Positions 1-10,800 of a stretch of DNA of 39,267 nucleotides are shown piece after piece. Origin of the DNA: Bacilli bacterium (lineage in GTDB: Bacteria; Bacillota_I; Bacilli_A; ML615J-28; CAG-313); contig JAGBDV010000020.1 of assembly GCA_017937305.1 (NCBI GenBank), positions 121,309 to 160,575 on the forward strand, read 5' to 3'. Each line of letters starts with the position of its first letter. Within the stretch, counting starts at the first letter, position 1. The notes under the pieces are model-generated. The model saw only the letters and a list, made by a program, of their open reading frames with translations, was not told the DNA's origin and did not search any database. Position numbers and translations under genes: made by a program.

Positions 1-1
1 A

Positions 2-1144
2 TCATCTTTACAAGATGTGTCATATGAAAAAGATATTGAGTTCTTCGATGAAGTATCATTTATCTTAAGTGTAATCTCTTCTATTATTTCTCACCCACAT
101 TTATCTAATCGTGGAGAAGATATCATTATTAGAGCTGAACTTGCAGGAAGTATTCCATCTGATGCGTTTAATCAAGTGGTTAAAGAACCAATTCTATGGA
201 AAGAGCAAAATGCTGAAATGGTTCCAGAAAATGTTCATTATTATCAATATACTGATGAACTTAAAATTTACGAAAATGTCTTTATTGGAATGCTAATAAC
301 TACTCTTAGTTTAGAACTTGCAAGATATCAAGAATTTTATATTTCTTTAATTCCTTCACTTGATGGTGGAATGGAAGTATTAGATGCTTTATCTACTAAT
401 ATTGCATTAGATAAGATTAATAGATTACAAAGAAAATTAAGATATATTATGAATACACATTTTTATAAAGAAGTATCTAAAGTAAAAATGTCTTTCAAAA
501 ATATTCAACCTACAAATATCTTATTAAAAGACCGTTTATATAATTTCTGCTTTAAGTTTTATAGAAAGTTTATTAAATATGAAGATCGTGAGTTATTACT
601 TGAAGACTTTAGAACTTATTATTATCATTTGATTCTTAAAGTCTTCAAGACTCACGGATTCAATCTTGATGAATCTAAGAGTCAAGGTTTCAATAACTTA
701 TCATTTAACTTTAAAGATTATATTGTCAATGTTTATACAGAAGAATATAAACCAGGTATTTTCTTAAATATTAAATATCAAGATTTAAATGTTGTTCATC
801 ATTTATTACTTAATCTAGAACGTAATAACAAAGATTATAGTTTAACTCTTTATGAAGATTCAACTACTACAAGCGTAATTTCTTTATGGAATTTAAATAC
901 TTCTGAAAATTTAGAAATTCCAATCTTTAAAAATTATGCAAAAGAAGAAGAAATTGTTAAGTACTTTGTACTTGATAAGTTTAAAGAAGTTACTGGTAAT
1001 CTTGATATGTATGAAAAATATTGTCCAGTATGTCGCGCTAGAAGTGTTGATATTATAAATAATCAATGCACTTGTGATGAATGTGGAAGTATTTATACAT
1101 TTAAAGAAAATAATAAAATCTGGTTTATTAGAGTAAGGAGGTAG
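2..1144 (+). CDS. Hypothetical protein with C-terminal zinc ribbon (5' partial)
   Basis: I do not recognise the family. The frame is open to the first base of the window with no stop, and the first possible start, a GTG at 17, has no Shine-Dalgarno sequence in the visible bases, so the gene very probably begins upstream. The body (about 320 residues) is rich in charged and aromatic residues, has no signal peptide or membrane segment, and looks like a soluble, mainly helical protein. Near the C-terminus the cysteines CPVC and, about 13 residues later, CTCDEC form a probable zinc ribbon. The stop codon TAG lies 5 bases before the ABC ATPase gene, and the AAGGAGG of that gene overlaps the last codons of this one, so the two are transcribed and probably translated together. 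A cytoplasmic partner of the exporter or of its cargo is possible, but this rests on position only. Confidence 0.75.
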   Translation, partial: SSLQDVSYEKDIEFFDEVSFILSVISSIISHPHLSNRGEDIIIRAELAGSIPSDAFNQVVKEPILWKEQNAEMVPENVHYYQYTDELKIYENVFIGMLITTLSLELARYQEFYISLIPSLDGGMEVLDALSTNIALDKINRLQRKLRYIMNTHFYKEVSKVKMSFKNIQPTNILLKDRLYNFCFKFYRKFIKYEDRELLLEDFRTYYYHLILKVFKTHGFNLDESKSQGFNNLSFNFKDYIVNVYTEEYKPGIFLNIKYQDLNVVHHLLLNLERNNKDYSLTLYEDSTTTSVISLWNLNTSENLEIPIFKNYAKEEEIVKYFVLDKFKEVTGNLDMYEKYCPVCRARSVDIINNQCTCDECGSIYTFKENNKIWFIRVRR

Positions 1145-1149
1145 TCATT

Positions 1150-1902
1150 ATGGAACAAAATAAAATTCCAAATGAAGGACCAAAAAGTGTGATATCAATT
1201 AAAGATCTTCATAAATCTTATGGTAAAAAAGATGTTCTTATGGGACTTAACCTTGAAGTTTATGAAGGAGAACTATTTGGCTTTTTAGGGCGAAATGGTA
1301 TTGGTAAATCTACTACAATTGATTGTATGATTGGTTCTAAAAAGTTTCAAAAAGGTACAATTGAACTTGATTCTTATGATATTAAAATGTTCCCTATTGA
1401 AGCAAAATATTCATTTGGATATGTTGCGAGTGAACCTACTTGTTATGAAGAAATGACAGGATATGAATATTTAGAGTTTACTGCTAGTATTTACGGTTTA
1501 AGTGAAGCTAATTTTTCTAAAAACTATAAATATTTAGTAAACCGTCTTCAACTAAAACTTGAAGAATTATCTAATCCGATTTCTGATTATTCTCATGGTA
1601 TGAAACAAAAATTATGTTTAGCTGCTAGTTTATTACATAATCCAAAGATTTGGATTCTTGATGAACCTACAGTTGGGCTTGACATTATGGCAGTAGAAGA
1701 ACTTAAAAAAATGATGAGAGAATATGCTAGTCATGGAAATACTGTTTTCATTACTAGTCATAGTATTGAACTTGTTGCAAAACTTTGCGATCGTGTAGCT
1801 ATTATTAATGATGGTAAAGTTGCAGCACTTTACGATTTAAATAAAGATCCGAATAAACGTCTTCAACTTTCTAGAATATTCTTTAGCACATATGGAGGGT
1901 AA
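1150..1902 (+). CDS. ABC exporter ATP-binding protein
   Basis: This is the nucleotide-binding subunit of an ABC-2 type exporter; it would bind the cytoplasmic face of the permease encoded next and hydrolyse ATP. The 250-residue protein has Walker A GRNGIGKST (47-55), a signature YSHGMKQK (147-154) in place of LSGGQ, Walker B with WILDEP (168-173) followed by a D-loop, and H-loop His204 in ITSH. The Q-loop position reads VASEP (92-96) with no glutamine; exporter ATPases of the EcsA/BcrA kind also vary here. The ATG has AAGGAGG about 9 bases upstream. The stop is two bases before the permease start. Specificity cannot be read from the ATPase; the four exported proteins downstream suggest a role at the cell surface. 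Confidence 0.95.
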   Translation: MEQNKIPNEGPKSVISIKDLHKSYGKKDVLMGLNLEVYEGELFGFLGRNGIGKSTTIDCMIGSKKFQKGTIELDSYDIKMFPIEAKYSFGYVASEPTCYEEMTGYEYLEFTASIYGLSEANFSKNYKYLVNRLQLKLEELSNPISDYSHGMKQKLCLAASLLHNPKIWILDEPTVGLDIMAVEELKKMMREYASHGNTVFITSHSIELVAKLCDRVAIINDGKVAALYDLNKDPNKRLQLSRIFFSTYGG

Positions 1903-1904
1903 AA

Positions 1905-3497
1905 ATGATTACTCTTCTTGCAAAAGACTTTAAGTTAATGTTTGGAAACGAAAAAGGATTATTAAAGAAGTTACTTTCGATTCTTTTTTCTATCTTTTTC
2001 ATAGCTTGTTTTGTAGGAATTGAAGTATTCTTATTCACTACAATCTTGACAAAGATAGGAAACTTTCATCAAGCGCCTAGTGCGTTTATATCGTTGTTTC
2101 TATTTATAATCTCTGTAATTGTAACTATTTCTAGTCTTTTTAATGCATTAAAGTTATTCTTTAATGAAAAAGATATTGAACAATTATCTGTTCATCCTGT
2201 TAGTAATAGTTCAATTATTCTATCAAAACTTATTTTCTTATTTTTATCACATTATGCTACTTGTTTTATATTTGTATATCCATTAATTATTGCATATGGA
2301 CAAATTCATCCAATGCATATTAAGTTTTATTACATTGGTTTATTTTATCCTATATTATCATTCTTATTTGAAGTTGGGATTGTACTTTTATTTGTTTATC
2401 CATTCTATTTCTTTAAAGAATGGTTAAAGAAACATTTAATTGTAAAATTTATCATTAATACTTTAACATTAGTTATTGGATGTATTTTATATTCACAAGT
2501 TTTAAGCTTATTCATAGAAATTGTTGCGGGTAACAATATTAATAGTTTATTTACTACTGAATCAATTGGAGTAATTGTAAACTTAAAAAGATATTTGATC
2601 CCTACTTCATTCTTGTCAGATCTTGTATTTGCAGGATCTACTAAAACTTTATTACCTTATTTAGGTATTGCACTTGGATTTTTTGTATTTGGTGTAAGTA
2701 TAGTAATCTTCTTATTTAACTATGTAAGAAATATTTCACTTACTAAAAATAACAAAATAAAAGAGAAGAAATACAAGGAAAAACCTGTTTGGCAAAGTTT
2801 AGTAAAAAAAGAAGTAATTTTACTTGCAAAGAATGCTGATTATACATTCTCATTTACAGGACTATTAATCGTTCAACCATTCCTTGCATTCTTAGTTATT
2901 AAAGCACTTAATACAATATTTACATCTGGTGTGTTCTCATATTATATTTCAATGGTACCTAACTTTGTGCCACTTATGGATATGCTAATCTTAATGCTTT
3001 TTTCAGCAATTATTAGCCAAGGGGCTAATTCTTACATCCAAATGGAAAAAAGAACAATTAAAATTATGAAAACTATACCAGTTAAATATTCAACTCAACT
3101 TTTAATAAAGGTGAGTATTCCATATTTGTTATCTTTTGCATCACTATTATTAACACTTTTAGTATTATTAATTAGTGGTTCAATTAATCTATTAACATTC
3201 ATATGTGGAATTATTCTTGTTGGTTTATTCCTTCTTTTATTTGACATTATTTCATTAAAAGAAGAATTATCAATTAGAAACCATGTTCCAAGAAGTACAA
3301 CAGTATCTAATCTATACTCATACTTATTCCCACTTGGATTCTTTATTGTTACTGCACTTTTATCTTATATTAAGTTACCATTAATTGTTGCATATGCAAT
3401 GGGGCTTGTATTAGTACTTGCAGTAGGAGTGCCATATTCACTTAAATTAAAGAAGAATATGTCTAATTTATTTATGGAATTGGATGTGATTAACTAA
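1905..3497 (+). CDS. ABC-2 type exporter permease, about 12 membrane segments
   Basis: This is the membrane partner of the preceding ATPase. The 530 residues contain roughly 12 hydrophobic segments (near 22-50, 60-85, 105-130, 140-165, 178-205, 245-270, 315-340, 352-372, 398-425, 425-445, 468-490, 490-512). Charged cytoplasmic stretches lie near 275-300 (a run of Lys and Glu) and 380-395. The size fits two fused six-helix half-permeases in one chain, so a single copy with an ATPase dimer could make a full exporter. The start follows GGAGGG at a normal distance. The stop overlaps the next start as TAATG, implying translational coupling to the surface protein that follows. I see no feature that reveals the substrate. 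Confidence 0.88.
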   Translation: MITLLAKDFKLMFGNEKGLLKKLLSILFSIFFIACFVGIEVFLFTTILTKIGNFHQAPSAFISLFLFIISVIVTISSLFNALKLFFNEKDIEQLSVHPVSNSSIILSKLIFLFLSHYATCFIFVYPLIIAYGQIHPMHIKFYYIGLFYPILSFLFEVGIVLLFVYPFYFFKEWLKKHLIVKFIINTLTLVIGCILYSQVLSLFIEIVAGNNINSLFTTESIGVIVNLKRYLIPTSFLSDLVFAGSTKTLLPYLGIALGFFVFGVSIVIFLFNYVRNISLTKNNKIKEKKYKEKPVWQSLVKKEVILLAKNADYTFSFTGLLIVQPFLAFLVIKALNTIFTSGVFSYYISMVPNFVPLMDMLILMLFSAIISQGANSYIQMEKRTIKIMKTIPVKYSTQLLIKVSIPYLLSFASLLLTLLVLLISGSINLLTFICGIILVGLFLLLFDIISLKEELSIRNHVPRSTTVSNLYSYLFPLGFFIVTALLSYIKLPLIVAYAMGLVLVLAVGVPYSLKLKKNMSNLFMELDVIN

Positions 3498-5974
3498 TGA
3501 AAAAGAAAAACTTAATCATTTTATTATTAATTCCATTCTTAATTGCTTTACTTGGTGTTGTAACACTAAATACAACATTTAAGTTTATCGATAATGATAT
3601 CTTATCTATTAGTTGGGACTATGATGATACAGAAGCATTTAAATTATCTGATGGTTTATATCAACTAAATGCATCAGGTGTAAATGAAAAAAATTATCCA
3701 GCAGGAGCTGGAAATCAACTTACATGGAGTGTTTCAAATGTTGATTTAAATGATGAAACAATCTATGCGGAAATAGTTAAACAAGGTAATAACTATTTCT
3801 TAAAAACAGTAAAAGAAGGAACAGTAATTATTACTTGTTCTAATGAAAAAGGTAACGTATTTAGATCAATGAATGCTATCATTTATAAAAATGGTGCAAT
3901 CATTGTTCAAACAAAGGTTAGAAGTTCTCAAAATAATGTTGATCCAGTAATCTATTATGGACAGTATGATTTAGATGGAAATAAAAAAGTAAATGCTAAA
4001 TTTGATTTAGACATTAAAGTAATTCCTGAAAATCAAAAAGAAAACTTAAAAATAGAATCACAAACTGATAATATTGAACTTGACTTAACAAAAAATAAAG
4101 TAAATATTCTAAACCCTGGTGATGCATCATTTACATTATCTGTTGGTGATGATGCTATAGCAGCACCTTATACATTTAGTTTTAATGTAGTAGAAGAAGG
4201 TGTAAATGTTTATACTTATAATGATTTACTATCATGTACAAATAAATCTACAAATGGTGAAATTGTTGTTTTAAGAAAGTCATTTGAATCATTAGAAAAT
4301 GCATATTTATTTGATAATAATGGGAACATTATTTTAGGTAATGATAAAAAACCATTATTAAAGTCAACTAATGTTGAATTATTTGGTAATTATAATCTAA
4401 ATAACGAAACATTTAATTTTGCAAATGAAATTTACACATTTAGAACTACTTTCAATTACGAATATATTAAACAATGGAATGAATATATGGCTAGAATTGG
4501 TAGTAAAAATACTATTTCTACTGCAGTAAAAGCTGGTTTAAGAGTTCAAAAAGATTTCTATGGTAATGGATATACAATTAACATGCATAATTTAACTTAT
4601 CCAACATCAATTATAGAAACTACTGATACTGAAGGTAATATTATAAAAGTTCCATATTTATCTAATAGTGATTTATTTAGAGGCCCACTTCCATTCTATA
4701 CTTTAGGTGATCATAATAATATGCCTTTAGTAGAAGCCTTTGGGCAAGATAATATTGGTCTTTATTTAGACAAAGATAATATTACTTTAAATGATTTAAA
4801 TATTAAAAACTGTGATTTTGGTAATATGTTATCAAATTTAAATTATGTAGGTACTGTTGTTGAAGTAAGTGGTGATAATATCACTATTAAAAACTCTAGG
4901 ATATCAAATGGTAAAAATGTTCTTAGAAGTTTTTCTTCAAATAACTTAACTATTGATAATTCAATGTTATCAAATTCAAGAAACTTCCTAATTTCTACAG
5001 GTTCTAATGAATATGTAAGTGTTGAAGAAAATGGTATTTATGATTTCATAGAACTTGATGGAAGTGTAACAAAATCAAAAGTTAGTGATTTTATGGCTAA
5101 AGATAAAGGCGGAGATAAATTACTAAATAAGTATATCTTAAGTAATTTTGATTCAAAAGAAGCAATGAAAAATTCACTTTTATCAATGCAGGATGCATTT
5201 AATAATGAAAAAGTTATTAAAGATGTTTATAAAGGCAGTATGACTATTAATGATACTTACTTCTATAGAAGTGGTATTGCGTCAATTGCACTAGAAACAA
5301 TGTTTAATGGTCCATTCTTAAATGCTGCAATACCATCTGAAGTATCGATGATATTAGGTACACTTCAAACTCAAGATGGTAAACCACTTGATGGTTTTAA
5401 AGCAACTAATGTTGCAGGAGTAAGTTATCCAGTAACGGTTGATATTACTGGAAATACAAGATTCTACGATTATAAAGATGTTAATGATGTTGATATTGAA
5501 GGATTAATTAATGAAAATATTTCAGCATTTGCAGCATCTGTTGATCCAGATCTTGCACAAAAAGTTGATATCAATATTGATAAAATCTTCCCAATTAAAG
5601 AATATCTAACTAAAGCTGCCGGCAAGAATGGTGATCTTCTTACAAAAGATGGTAAAACTTATATTAATATTCCTATTGCTTATTATGGTGGAGGATTAAA
5701 CTTATCTAAAGTTACATTTACTGATTCTTCAATGAATGATAACATGGGTAATAAACTTACTATTGATTTACTTGACTCATATCTAAGTCTTGAAAAAGGT
5801 AGTGGTATGACACTATTTAAAAATATGATGTTAAAAGCGGTAACTGTTGTTACTGGTTATGAACCATTCTATTTTGAATGTGTAAAAGGAAATGGTTATT
5901 TATATGGTGAAACACCAAATGTTTCTGATTTAATTCAAAACGCTAAAGGAGGAAAATCAGACAATGAAATTTAA
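3497..5974 (+). CDS. Membrane-anchored extracellular protein with Ig-like and beta-helix regions
   Basis: The 825-residue protein begins MKKKNLIILLLIPFLIALLG, a signal anchor or uncleaved leader with no lipobox, followed by a large hydrophilic part that would lie outside the membrane. Residues about 60-135 (strands such as TWSVSNV and GTVIITCSNEKG) resemble a bacterial Ig-like (BIG2) fold, and 150-230 could be a second beta-sandwich. From about 415 to 510 short strands with repeated Asn and Ile (ITLNDLNIKN, ITIKNSRISN, LTIDNSMLSN) suggest rungs of a right-handed beta-helix of the pectate-lyase type. There is no sorting motif. No catalytic residues can be assigned. It is translationally coupled to the permease and overlaps the next gene by 11 bases, so a role with the exporter or as a matrix component is likely, but its function is unknown. 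Confidence 0.85.
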   Translation: MKKKNLIILLLIPFLIALLGVVTLNTTFKFIDNDILSISWDYDDTEAFKLSDGLYQLNASGVNEKNYPAGAGNQLTWSVSNVDLNDETIYAEIVKQGNNYFLKTVKEGTVIITCSNEKGNVFRSMNAIIYKNGAIIVQTKVRSSQNNVDPVIYYGQYDLDGNKKVNAKFDLDIKVIPENQKENLKIESQTDNIELDLTKNKVNILNPGDASFTLSVGDDAIAAPYTFSFNVVEEGVNVYTYNDLLSCTNKSTNGEIVVLRKSFESLENAYLFDNNGNIILGNDKKPLLKSTNVELFGNYNLNNETFNFANEIYTFRTTFNYEYIKQWNEYMARIGSKNTISTAVKAGLRVQKDFYGNGYTINMHNLTYPTSIIETTDTEGNIIKVPYLSNSDLFRGPLPFYTLGDHNNMPLVEAFGQDNIGLYLDKDNITLNDLNIKNCDFGNMLSNLNYVGTVVEVSGDNITIKNSRISNGKNVLRSFSSNNLTIDNSMLSNSRNFLISTGSNEYVSVEENGIYDFIELDGSVTKSKVSDFMAKDKGGDKLLNKYILSNFDSKEAMKNSLLSMQDAFNNEKVIKDVYKGSMTINDTYFYRSGIASIALETMFNGPFLNAAIPSEVSMILGTLQTQDGKPLDGFKATNVAGVSYPVTVDITGNTRFYDYKDVNDVDIEGLINENISAFAASVDPDLAQKVDINIDKIFPIKEYLTKAAGKNGDLLTKDGKTYINIPIAYYGGGLNLSKVTFTDSSMNDNMGNKLTIDLLDSYLSLEKGSGMTLFKNMMLKAVTVVTGYEPFYFECVKGNGYLYGETPNVSDLIQNAKGGKSDNEI

Positions 5975-7058
5975 TTTAAAATTATTGTTAATTTTTGTAA
6001 TAAGTTTTTGTTTCTTACTAACAGGATGTGGTGCATTCTTTGGTGAAGAAGAAGTTTTACAAATGGAATCATTAGAAACAAGAACTTTAGCTGATGGTAG
6101 TACAGAAATTACTATCAAATATACTGATGAAGAAATTAAACCAACAGTATTTATCATTCCTAAGGGTGAAACTGGTGCTGATGGTAATGGAATTAGAACT
6201 TTTGATACTTTCAAAAGTGAAGATGGAGAAAGTACTGTTGTTCATATAGAATTTACTTATGGCATTGAACCTGTTGAATTTAACATTCCTAATGGTGTTT
6301 CTATTGATACTATTGAAACTAAAAAGAATGATAAAACTGGTGAAACATTCCTTACTGTTGTTTATTCTGATGGTTCTAAATCTGATCCAATATCAGTACC
6401 AAAAGGTGAAAAAGGTGACAGAGGTATTTCAATTGTAGGAATTACTCAAAAGATTAATCGTGATAATAGTGTTACCTTAACTCTTGAAATGTCTGAAGGA
6501 GAACCAGTAAGAGTAGAAATTCCAGCTCCAATTGATGGTAAAGATGGACGTGGTATTAAAGAAATTGTTTCTATTCCTAATGGTGACACTTATGTTATGA
6601 CTATTAAATTTACTGATGATACTGAACAAGAACTTGAATTTGCAAGACCTAATAGATGGTTCTCAGAAAGCTCTGGACCAAAGTTAGAAGATGGTATCAA
6701 TGGTGATTTATGGTATGACCTTGCTCATCAAATTATTTATGTAAAACAAAATAACAAATGGAACATGGTTATGAACTTCAATAATGTAGTTGATTTAACT
6801 TATGATGTTACATTTGATTTAAACGATACAAGTGAAGAACCTGCAAATATGCCTGCAGGAAGCTTAATTACTTATCAAATCGAAGCTGGAACTTATTTTT
6901 CAGCTAGTGGATATCAAATTCCTGTTCCAACACGTGATGGTTATACATTCTTAGGTTGGTATACAGTGAAAGTTCCAACAGCAGTTAATGGTGCATTTAC
7001 TGATCTTACACCAGTACAAGCAGACCTAACTTTATATGCTGTTTGGGCAAAAAACTAA
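5964..7058 (+). CDS. Surface lipoprotein with collagen-like triplets and InlB-type repeat
   Basis: A lipoprotein signal is clear: a hydrophobic stretch 5-19 ends in lipobox LTGC with Cys22 as the lipidated residue. The mature part contains five degenerate repeats of about 40 residues (about 39-77, 78-114, 115-157, 158-198, 199-228). Each has two or three beta strands ending in IP or VP, usually followed by a short Gly-rich tract such as PKGETGADGNG, PKGEKGDRG or DGKDGRG. Residues about 278-364 match the Listeria-Bacteroides (InlB B-type, Flg_new) repeat, with GYTFLGWYT and ADLTLYAVWAKN. The start has AAAGGAGG 11 bases upstream, inside the previous gene. The protein is probably anchored to the outer face of the membrane and may interact with other products of this operon. 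Confidence 0.9.
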   Translation: MKFNLKLLLIFVISFCFLLTGCGAFFGEEEVLQMESLETRTLADGSTEITIKYTDEEIKPTVFIIPKGETGADGNGIRTFDTFKSEDGESTVVHIEFTYGIEPVEFNIPNGVSIDTIETKKNDKTGETFLTVVYSDGSKSDPISVPKGEKGDRGISIVGITQKINRDNSVTLTLEMSEGEPVRVEIPAPIDGKDGRGIKEIVSIPNGDTYVMTIKFTDDTEQELEFARPNRWFSESSGPKLEDGINGDLWYDLAHQIIYVKQNNKWNMVMNFNNVVDLTYDVTFDLNDTSEEPANMPAGSLITYQIEAGTYFSASGYQIPVPTRDGYTFLGWYTVKVPTAVNGAFTDLTPVQADLTLYAVWAKN

Positions 7059-7085
7059 TTAGTCTTAACTAGAAAGGAGGACCCA

Positions 7086-7799
7086 ATGCTTACAAAAGGT
7101 AAAATTACATTATTTATGACCCTATGCATACTATCATTAGTAAGCATTGGGTTTGCTTCTTGGACTATTTCAGAAGAATCAAAAGAAGAAGTTCTAGGTT
7201 CAATGCAAACAGATAATGTTATTAATAGTGCAGAATTTGTACAACTTAATACAGAACTAGGTGAAACAGCTAATCCTGGTATTAAATGTTTTGATTATAA
7301 AGAATATGGGTATGTATCAGAAGATGGTACTTACGTTACTGACACTGGTTATATTTATACATATTTTGTTTTGGACTTAGAGAAATGCTACAATTTGTTT
7401 AATAGTGAATATGATTCTATTGATATAATCTTAGATTTACATTATGCATCTGATGTTACAACTGATTTAAATATATTTAAAAAACCTACTGATTCATCAA
7501 GTACTGGATATCATGATATTTCGGCTACTTGTTCATCTGATACTACTGGGGTTAATATTGAATTAGAAGAAGTTGATACTGGTGACGCACAACAATATTC
7601 AGTAAAACTTAAATTTAAACAAATATTAGCATCTCAACCTTCTAATAATAAGGTTTATTTTACAGTTAAGTATTCATTATTTGCTACAACAGGTGATTAT
7701 TTCTATTCAAATATTTTCCAAAAAATGTATATGGATATGATTACAGTTGTTTCATTTGAAATGAATGTTTATTTAGCTGGTAGCAACTATGGAGCGTGA
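7086..7799 (+). CDS. Secreted or membrane-anchored protein with GFASW leader motif
   Basis: The 237-residue protein is not of a family I recognise. It has a leader (residues 4-22 hydrophobic) that ends in SIGFASWTI (20-28), almost the same as the leader end of the next gene product. This recalls, but differs from, the SipW-dependent TasA-type leader that ends in an AYF-like motif. The rest is beta-rich, with many Asp, Thr, Ser and Tyr residues and three scattered Cys residues (in IKCFDY, LEKCYN and ATCSSD). The start has AAAGGAGG about 6 bases upstream. The gene ends in TGA followed immediately by in-frame TAA, and the next gene's Shine-Dalgarno sequence lies in its last codons. A structural surface protein or fibre subunit is an inference only. 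Confidence 0.8.
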   Translation: MLTKGKITLFMTLCILSLVSIGFASWTISEESKEEVLGSMQTDNVINSAEFVQLNTELGETANPGIKCFDYKEYGYVSEDGTYVTDTGYIYTYFVLDLEKCYNLFNSEYDSIDIILDLHYASDVTTDLNIFKKPTDSSSTGYHDISATCSSDTTGVNIELEEVDTGDAQQYSVKLKFKQILASQPSNNKVYFTVKYSLFATTGDYFYSNIFQKMYMDMITVVSFEMNVYLAGSNYGA

Positions 7800-7803
7800 T
7801 AAC

Positions 7804-10800
7804 ATGAAGAAGAAAAAAGTTTTGACATTATTAATCTTAATGATACCTCTATTATTTACAATTGGTTTTTCATCTTGGATTATTACATATTCTTTTACTT
7901 TTACTCCTGATTATAAAGATTCTGGTATTTCATCATTATTTAACTTAGAAAATAGTACTGAATATAACGGTAGTGAACAAGTACCAGCTCCAAAAGATGG
8001 CGTTGTAATTACTGGTGATATAGCATATGAATATAAACTTCAAGGAACTAATACTTTTACATCAGGTAAACCTATTAATGCTGGTGATTATGATATTAAA
8101 ATAACAATTACAAATTCAACTCTTAATGGCACATGTCAAGTTAAATTCACAATTACTAAAAAACAAGTTAAATTAAGTACAAACGCTGTTAACATTAACT
8201 ACGGTGACTGTGATCGATATTGGTCTGCAATGGGAGCACACATAAAAAGTTCAATCAAATTCTTAGATAAAAATAACAATGAATTAACTGATTTTACATT
8301 TGGTAATGAATGTTTATTAAAAGGAATGCATAATGGTCTATACTATTATGGAGATAGCGACTATAAGGTTACAGGTCTTACAACTACCACTAATATTGCA
8401 GGTAGTACTTACGTAGCTGAAGTTACTATGTATGACGATGTAGCTCAAAATTATGAATTTATATCTAGTAATCGAGTAATAATTAAATACAAAACTGCAC
8501 TTTTAAACGGTACTTACTATACAATTGAAGATGCAATTAAAAATCAAAATACAACAATTACTCTTGCAGGCGATTATTCTAGTAATACAAGTTATGTAGA
8601 AACAGTATTTTGTTGCTTAACTGATGCTCAAGGGAATCCTTATACTAAAAGCGCTGGATATTATACAGAAGATTCTGTAAATTATCCAGGACAAAAAGTT
8701 TTTAGTATTTCTAAAGGGAATGTCTTAGTTCCTTATGAAAATTCTACAAAATATTTTTTAGAAAATGATGCTAGTTCATCTACATCTCGCGTTTATTCAT
8801 GTTTACATATTCCTGCTTCATTTGCGCTTGTTTTTAGTTCTAGTAAGCAATTACAAATTGGTGGAGTTTTAAATACAAGTGGAAATATTGGATATCGCGG
8901 TGTAGTCATGAATAATGGAACTATTACTTTGGAATCAGGTAGTATTATATATTCTTATGGTTTCTTAAAAGGAACTGGTATGGTTAATGTTAAAAGTGGT
9001 GCAACAGCTTATGATATTATGAGAATGTTCGACTGGCCAGGTGGTAGTGCTGGATCAAGTATGGCGAGCAAAGCCTTCCCTATTATTGCGTGGTCTGCTC
9101 ATAATATATCTTGTCCAACTAAAATTTTTAAAGGTGCAACTTTAAAAGGTTATTCATCATTAAGTGTATCGTTAATTGGTTACAAAAAACCTGAATTTAC
9201 AATCGTTGGAGCATCAAGTTCTACTAAGGACTGTCTATTTAGACCAACTTCCAGTGCTGTTTCAACAGACTATATTTATAAAGCTGGTTCATCTACCAAT
9301 AATTCATTAAATACATCTATTACTGTATCTAATCAGGAAAGAGGTCAAAAAGATATCGTTAAAATTTATGGAGATTATGAAGATAATGCTCTTAAAATTT
9401 CTGTTTCAATTTATACATTTAGCACTAGTACCTCTAAAGCTGTGCCGCTTAGTTATATGGATATTACTGTAGCTTCAAATTCTTCTTTAAATATTTCAAC
9501 TTCATCTTATGTTTTCTTATTAGGTACAAAACTAGAAGTTGAAGAAAATGCTACTTTAAATGTTTCAGGTAGTGCTTTTATTGTTTTTGATAGGATGTCA
9601 GGAACAACTAAAGATACTGCGATAGTTAATCCATGGTTTGCAACAACTTATTGTACAAATGTAGAAAATTCAGTATTAATTCTTAATGGAACTTTAACTG
9701 GTACTGGAACTGTAGCAGGTAATATAATTACAGAGGTTTCTGGAGCACAATCTTCTATTTCTAAATATAGTATTTCTTCTCTTACTATGAAAAAAGATGC
9801 AGGAAATGCTGGTGAAATGTTAAGTGAAACATTCAATTCTTATGGTGATATAGGAGATGGTTTAGGTTTTAGTTACTCGACTTTTACTAATGGAACTGCA
9901 TATATTTCTACTACACTTGATGCAGAAGAAGTAGTTGATAAAGACTATTATTTTACAGCTGCTACCAATGTAAAAACTTTTACACTTAATTTCTATGATT
10001 CTGATAAAACTACTCCTTTAGGTACAAAAAACATTCAAGTTTTATTACCTAATGATGATGGCAACTATGTTTATACAATTAATGGTATGGAATTAGTTCC
10101 AACTAAAATCCACTATGATTTCTCAGAATGGTATTATATGTCAAATAATACAATTGCAGGAAACACTACATTAATTTATAATTTAACTGACTCATCAGCC
10201 AACACATATGATTTTTATGCTTCATGGGTTGAACATGAATATACAATTTCATATTCCGCTGGATATGAAGATCCTGATACTGGAGAAGTCATACCACTTG
10301 AACTAATAGATATCACACTTACTGATGTGTTAAGTTCTTTTAAACTAAGTAATTTTAATTCATCTCCATTACAAATTACAACAAAAGCATCATATCTAGA
10401 TTACTATTTTAATGGTTGGTATATAGGTATTGATAATTCTACAGGAATTAAACTTACAGAATTATCTAAATCAAATATTGAATTATTTGTCAATACCTAT
10501 GGAAGTCAAACTCCTATACCATTATATTGTCAATTTAGTTCAGTTGCATATTACACTATTATATTTATCTATAATCATGATCAATTTGAAAATCCATTAA
10601 CTTTACCAAATGTAAAAAATACTGAGATTATTTCCATTCCTGATACAACTACATTTAATTCTAATCCACAAGAAAAGCAATATTTTAATTATTGGAGCTT
10701 TTTACCTGAACCAACTGAAGATACTAAAATTTCTGAAGATACCATTATTCAAAATATCGTCAATCAGATAATTGATTATAATAATGCTCATGGATCAAAT

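Noticed and set aside
9648..9836. Minus-strand ORF inside the large surface protein gene
   Set aside because: It is antisense to a clearly coding frame and has no ribosome binding site; the same holds for other short frames opposite or within recognised genes.
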